From contig JASJCL010000005.1 in assembly GCA_030066015.1 (NCBI GenBank), positions 1-64,000 on the forward strand: a stretch of 64,000 nucleotides of DNA, given 5' to 3'. Positions 61,648-64,000 of the stretch are shown in pieces (within the stretch, counting starts at the first letter, position 1; each line of letters begins with the position of its first letter). The notes under the pieces were generated by a model. The model was not told the origin of the DNA and did no database searches. It was given only the letters and a program-made list of their open reading frames with translations. Both the position numbers and the translations under genes were made by a program. This DNA is from Desulfosarcinaceae bacterium. GTDB taxonomy: Bacteria; Desulfobacterota; Desulfobacteria; Desulfobacterales; Desulfosarcinaceae.

Positions 61648-62565
61648 TTACTTCCGCGGATGCGACTTGTCGTAGGCGGCCATCAGGCGGTCGATGCTCA
61701 CATGGGTGTACTTTTGGGTCGTTCGCAAGCTGCGGTGGCCCAACATCTCCTGAACACTGCGCAGATCGGCACCCGCGTCCAGCAGGTGGGTGGCAAAGCT
61801 GTGACGCACCCCGTGGGGGGCCACCGGCACGGGCAGTCCGCACCGGCGCGACAATTGATCCAGAATACGCCGGATCGACCGTGCGGTGAGACGCCTGCCA
61901 AAGCGATTGAGAAAGAGTGCCCCGCCGCGCTTTTCATCGGCTGCCGCGCTCCTCTCCGGCAACCGCTGGCGGTAGTTGCGGATGGCCGTCAAGGCGCGTT
62001 CGCCGATGGGCACGAGACGCTCCCGCTTGCCTTTGCCCAGAACGCGCACAAAGCCCAGCTGCATCTCCAGATCTTCGGGATTGAGGCCCGCCAGTTCCGA
62101 CACCCGCAAGCCGCAGGAGTACAGGGTCTCAAACATGGCCCGGTTGCGGGCCTCCAGCAAGCTCCCATCGGGAATGCTGTCCAGGAGCCGCAACATGTCG
62201 TCCACCACCAGATACCCCGGTAGCGTTTTCGGCAGTTTGGGCGTGAGAACCTTTTCGGCCGGATTGTCCGCCATCAGGCGATGCTTGCGGAGAAAGGCGA
62301 AAAAGGTCCGCAGCGCGGACAACTTACGGGCGATGGTGCGTTTGGCGTTCCGCCGATGCAACCATGCCAGGTAGCCGCGAATCATCAGGGGATCGACCGC
62401 GTCGCAGAGGACGGGCCGCCCCCTCTCGCCGGCGGTGAATCGGCAGAACTCGGCCAGATCGTGGCCATACGCCCGCAGGGTGTTTTCGGTGTACCCCTTC
62501 TCTGCGGCCAGACTCTCGAGATAAACGGGTACTTGCGAGGCCAGCGTGGTGTCCGCTGCCGCCAT
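61648..62565 (-). CDS. xerC: Tyrosine recombinase XerC
   Basis: A 305-residue tyrosine recombinase, GGGAGG six bases before the ATG. SAM-like N-terminal core-binding domain (YLESLAAEKGYTENTLRAYGHDL), catalytic domain with Arg in YSCGLRVSEL, Lys in LGKGKRERLVP, HGVRH, the second His in MLGHRSLRTTQ and the nucleophile Tyr in KYTHV. Its place beside hslVU is the standard chromosomal xerC locus, so it should resolve chromosome dimers rather than belong to a mobile element. Confidence 0.94.
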   Translation of the reverse strand: MAAADTTLASQVPVYLESLAAEKGYTENTLRAYGHDLAEFCRFTAGERGRPVLCDAVDPLMIRGYLAWLHRRNAKRTIARKLSALRTFFAFLRKHRLMADNPAEKVLTPKLPKTLPGYLVVDDMLRLLDSIPDGSLLEARNRAMFETLYSCGLRVSELAGLNPEDLEMQLGFVRVLGKGKRERLVPIGERALTAIRNYRQRLPERSAAADEKRGGALFLNRFGRRLTARSIRRILDQLSRRCGLPVPVAPHGVRHSFATHLLDAGADLRSVQEMLGHRSLRTTQKYTHVSIDRLMAAYDKSHPRK

Positions 62566-62836
62566 GGCAGGCCCTCCCTAAAACGGGTACGGCAGGCCCA
62601 CCCATCAGTGTCACAGAATCACCTGGGCATCGCCTGCCGCACCGATGTTGCCGGCCGCTAGTGTCGCATGGCGGAATCCCGCCCCTCACCGGCCCAACCG
62701 GCACCATGTGCCAAAATTTCTGTTAGCCTTTTTGGGGAACGACTGTCAAGGGTTAGCCCCATATGGGCAGCGGCCACCGGCGATGGATCCTGATGGGTCG
62801 CGCCGCGGCAGCGGGGGGCGAGGCATCGCTCTCGGG

Positions 62837-63616
62837 TTAGCCGTGGGCCGTTTCCCGCAGCACCCGCATGATCTGCTGCATATCGTTCCAGACGGCCCGT
62901 TTGGCCTGGGGATGGCGCAGGAGATAGGCGGGGTGAAAGGTCGGCATCACCTGGCAGCCGCTGAGGCCCGCTGGGTAGGGGTGAAAGTGTCCCCGCAGGC
63001 GGGAGATGGGCGTATCGGTTTCCAGCAAGGCGTGGCTGGCGCAGGCGCCAAGCGTGCAGATCACCGTCGGCTGGATCACCCGCAATTGCGCCCTGAGATA
63101 GGGAAGGCAAGCCGCCATCTCAGCGTCACCAGGGCGGCGGTTGCCGGGCGGGCGGCATTTGACCACGTTGCAGATGTATACCGCCGTACGGGTGAGATTC
63201 ATGGCGGAGATGATCTTGGTGAGCAGTTCACCGGCGGGTCCCACAAAGGGCTCACCGCTGAGGTCCTCCTCACGACCCGGCCCCTCTCCCACAAACACCA
63301 GGCGGGCGCTGGGGCTGCCGCTGCCGAACACGATCTGTGTGCGTCCCGCGGCGAGACCACAGCGCTGGCAATCGCCGAGGTCCGTCCGAAGAGCGCCCAA
63401 GCTGTCGAGCCCATCCAGGGCGGATGACGGAGCAGCGCTATGGGGCCCCGCCATCTGAGTGGCGTTGGCGGGCGCGCCCCAGCGCCGGACCCTTTCCAGG
63501 TTTTCCGGCGTCACGTCAAATCCGGCACAGCCGCTCTCGGCCATTGCCTTGAGGGAGTGCCGGATGTCGGCAAGGATGGCGGCGACCTGAGCGGTGGTGG
63601 GCTTTGCGCTAACCAT
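62837..63616 (-). CDS. Family 4 uracil-DNA glycosylase (iron-sulfur)
   Basis: A 259-residue protein from the ATG at 63616, overlapping the coaBC stop by eight bases. The core from about 95 has the 4Fe-4S cysteines in CQRCGLAAGR, the active segment VFVGEGPGREEDLSGEPFVGPAG and CNVVKCRPPGNRRPGDAEMAAC, and the late motif MPTFHPAYLL. The first 80 residues are an Ala-rich linker common in this clade. Removes uracil from DNA, usually called UDG family 4. Confidence 0.93.
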   Translation of the reverse strand: MVSAKPTTAQVAAILADIRHSLKAMAESGCAGFDVTPENLERVRRWGAPANATQMAGPHSAAPSSALDGLDSLGALRTDLGDCQRCGLAAGRTQIVFGSGSPSARLVFVGEGPGREEDLSGEPFVGPAGELLTKIISAMNLTRTAVYICNVVKCRPPGNRRPGDAEMAACLPYLRAQLRVIQPTVICTLGACASHALLETDTPISRLRGHFHPYPAGLSGCQVMPTFHPAYLLRHPQAKRAVWNDMQQIMRVLRETAHG

Positions 63617-64000
63617 CTGATGCTGAAGGTGCGGCCAAGGCCGCGATGCGGTCGAGGAGCTCATGGGCGAGGGCCTCCTTGGACATTACGCCCAGGCGCT
63701 CTTCGCGTCCATCGGCGAACAAGAGGCTCACCCGGTTGGTATCGCTGCCGAAGCCGCTGTCCGGCGGCCCGATGAGGTTACCGACGATGAGATCGAGATG
63801 CTTGGCCGCCAGCTTTTGACCGGCATTTTCCCTCAGATCACGGGTTTCAGCGGCAAAACCCACCAGGATCTGGCCCTGCTTGCGACGTCCCAGTGCTGCC
63901 AGAATGTCCTCGGTGCGCGTCAGGTTCAGGGTGGGTGCATCGCCCCCATCCGTTTTTTTCATTTTGTGCCCGGCCGGGTGCGTCGGGCGGTAATCGCCCA
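63609..64000 (-). CDS. coaBC: Phosphopantothenoylcysteine synthetase/decarboxylase, C-terminal part
   Basis: The gene continues past the right edge. The visible 129 residues (from about DYRPTHPAGHKMKK, which is at 63920-63990 and continues with NLTRTEDILAALG) are the C-terminal half of the CoaB domain: ILVGFAAET, KHLDLIVGN and the final SLLFADG-KEALAHELLDRI strand-helix. Condenses phosphopantothenate with cysteine for coenzyme A. The ATG at 63962 is internal, not a start. Confidence 0.92.
   Translation of the reverse strand, partial: GDYRPTHPAGHKMKKTDGGDAPTLNLTRTEDILAALGRRKQGQILVGFAAETRDLRENAGQKLAAKHLDLIVGNLIGPPDSGFGSDTNRVSLLFADGREERLGVMSKEALAHELLDRIAALAAPSASDG

Noticed and set aside
61648-62565. 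XerC as an integrase of a mobile element.
   Set aside because: It occupies the standard xerC-hslV-hslU locus, without attachment repeats, phage or plasmid genes.

Overview
The window looks like chromosomal DNA of a strictly anaerobic member of the Desulfobacterota (old Deltaproteobacteria, Desulfosarcina-like), GC rich by eye. The indications are a selenophosphate synthetase whose own active-site residue is an in-frame UGA (selenocysteine), an indolepyruvate ferredoxin oxidoreductase pair, a corrinoid-activator-like ASKHA protein with an N-terminal 2Fe-2S domain, a liv-type ABC operon that ends in an acyl-CoA synthetase, and the minus-strand order coaBC, udg, xerC, hslV, hslU, arg genes, dapF, folK, pgsA. 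The placement is inference; no rRNA gene is present. Position 1 appears to be at or near a contig end: a perfect 40-base inverted repeat there folds back a type IV prepilin gene.

Layout. 1-6.7 kb (mostly minus strand): a cut-off prepilin, a pilin-associated protein with a four-fold W/NVQYP repeat, UDP-glucose dehydrogenase, a MauE-thioredoxin fusion, a PilZ-like protein and a secreted VWA protein. 6.9-11.3 kb (plus): response regulator, sensor kinase and ASKHA ferredoxin protein. 11.4-11.8 kb: two very small genes. 12.2-15.6 kb (plus): a redox/selenium cluster with a MauE-like membrane protein, a periplasmic rhodanese, a C_GCxxG_C_C protein, UGA-containing selD and a universal stress protein. 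15.7-19.5 kb: a WYL regulator, an omega-amidase, a YSC84-like protein and a transaminase; the amidase and the transaminase probably work together in glutamine transaminase/methionine salvage chemistry. 19.9-20.2 kb: remnant of an M23 peptidase. 20.2-26.3 kb (minus): iorAB, then a periplasmic binding protein paired with a hybrid histidine kinase.

26.6-33.9 kb (plus) is the most unusual block. It holds an SPFH protein with three zinc ribbons, a protein with two zinc ribbons that seems to begin at an ATC codon, a membrane-anchored Band 7 protein, and an 1143-residue protein with two AAA+ modules and a Lon-type Ser/Lys protease domain. I read this as a membrane-scaffolded, Lon-like quality-control machine that I cannot match to a named system.

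34-43.4 kb (mostly minus): amidohydrolase, alpha/beta hydrolase, cinA, a 1016-residue secreted HExxH/propeller/possible beta-barrel protein, a lipoprotein (plus), an ADP-ribosylglycohydrolase and a CPBP membrane protease. 43.8-50.6 kb (plus): livM, livH, binding protein, livG, livF and acyl-CoA synthetase, so import of a carboxylate may be coupled to CoA activation. 50.7-64 kb (minus): tRNA-Cys, tRNA-Gly, pgsA, fructose-6-phosphate aldolase, a small metal-binding protein, folK, dapF, a lipoprotein, argH, argG, argD, argB, hslU, hslV, xerC, a family 4 uracil-DNA glycosylase and the end of coaBC. argF is absent from the arg cluster.
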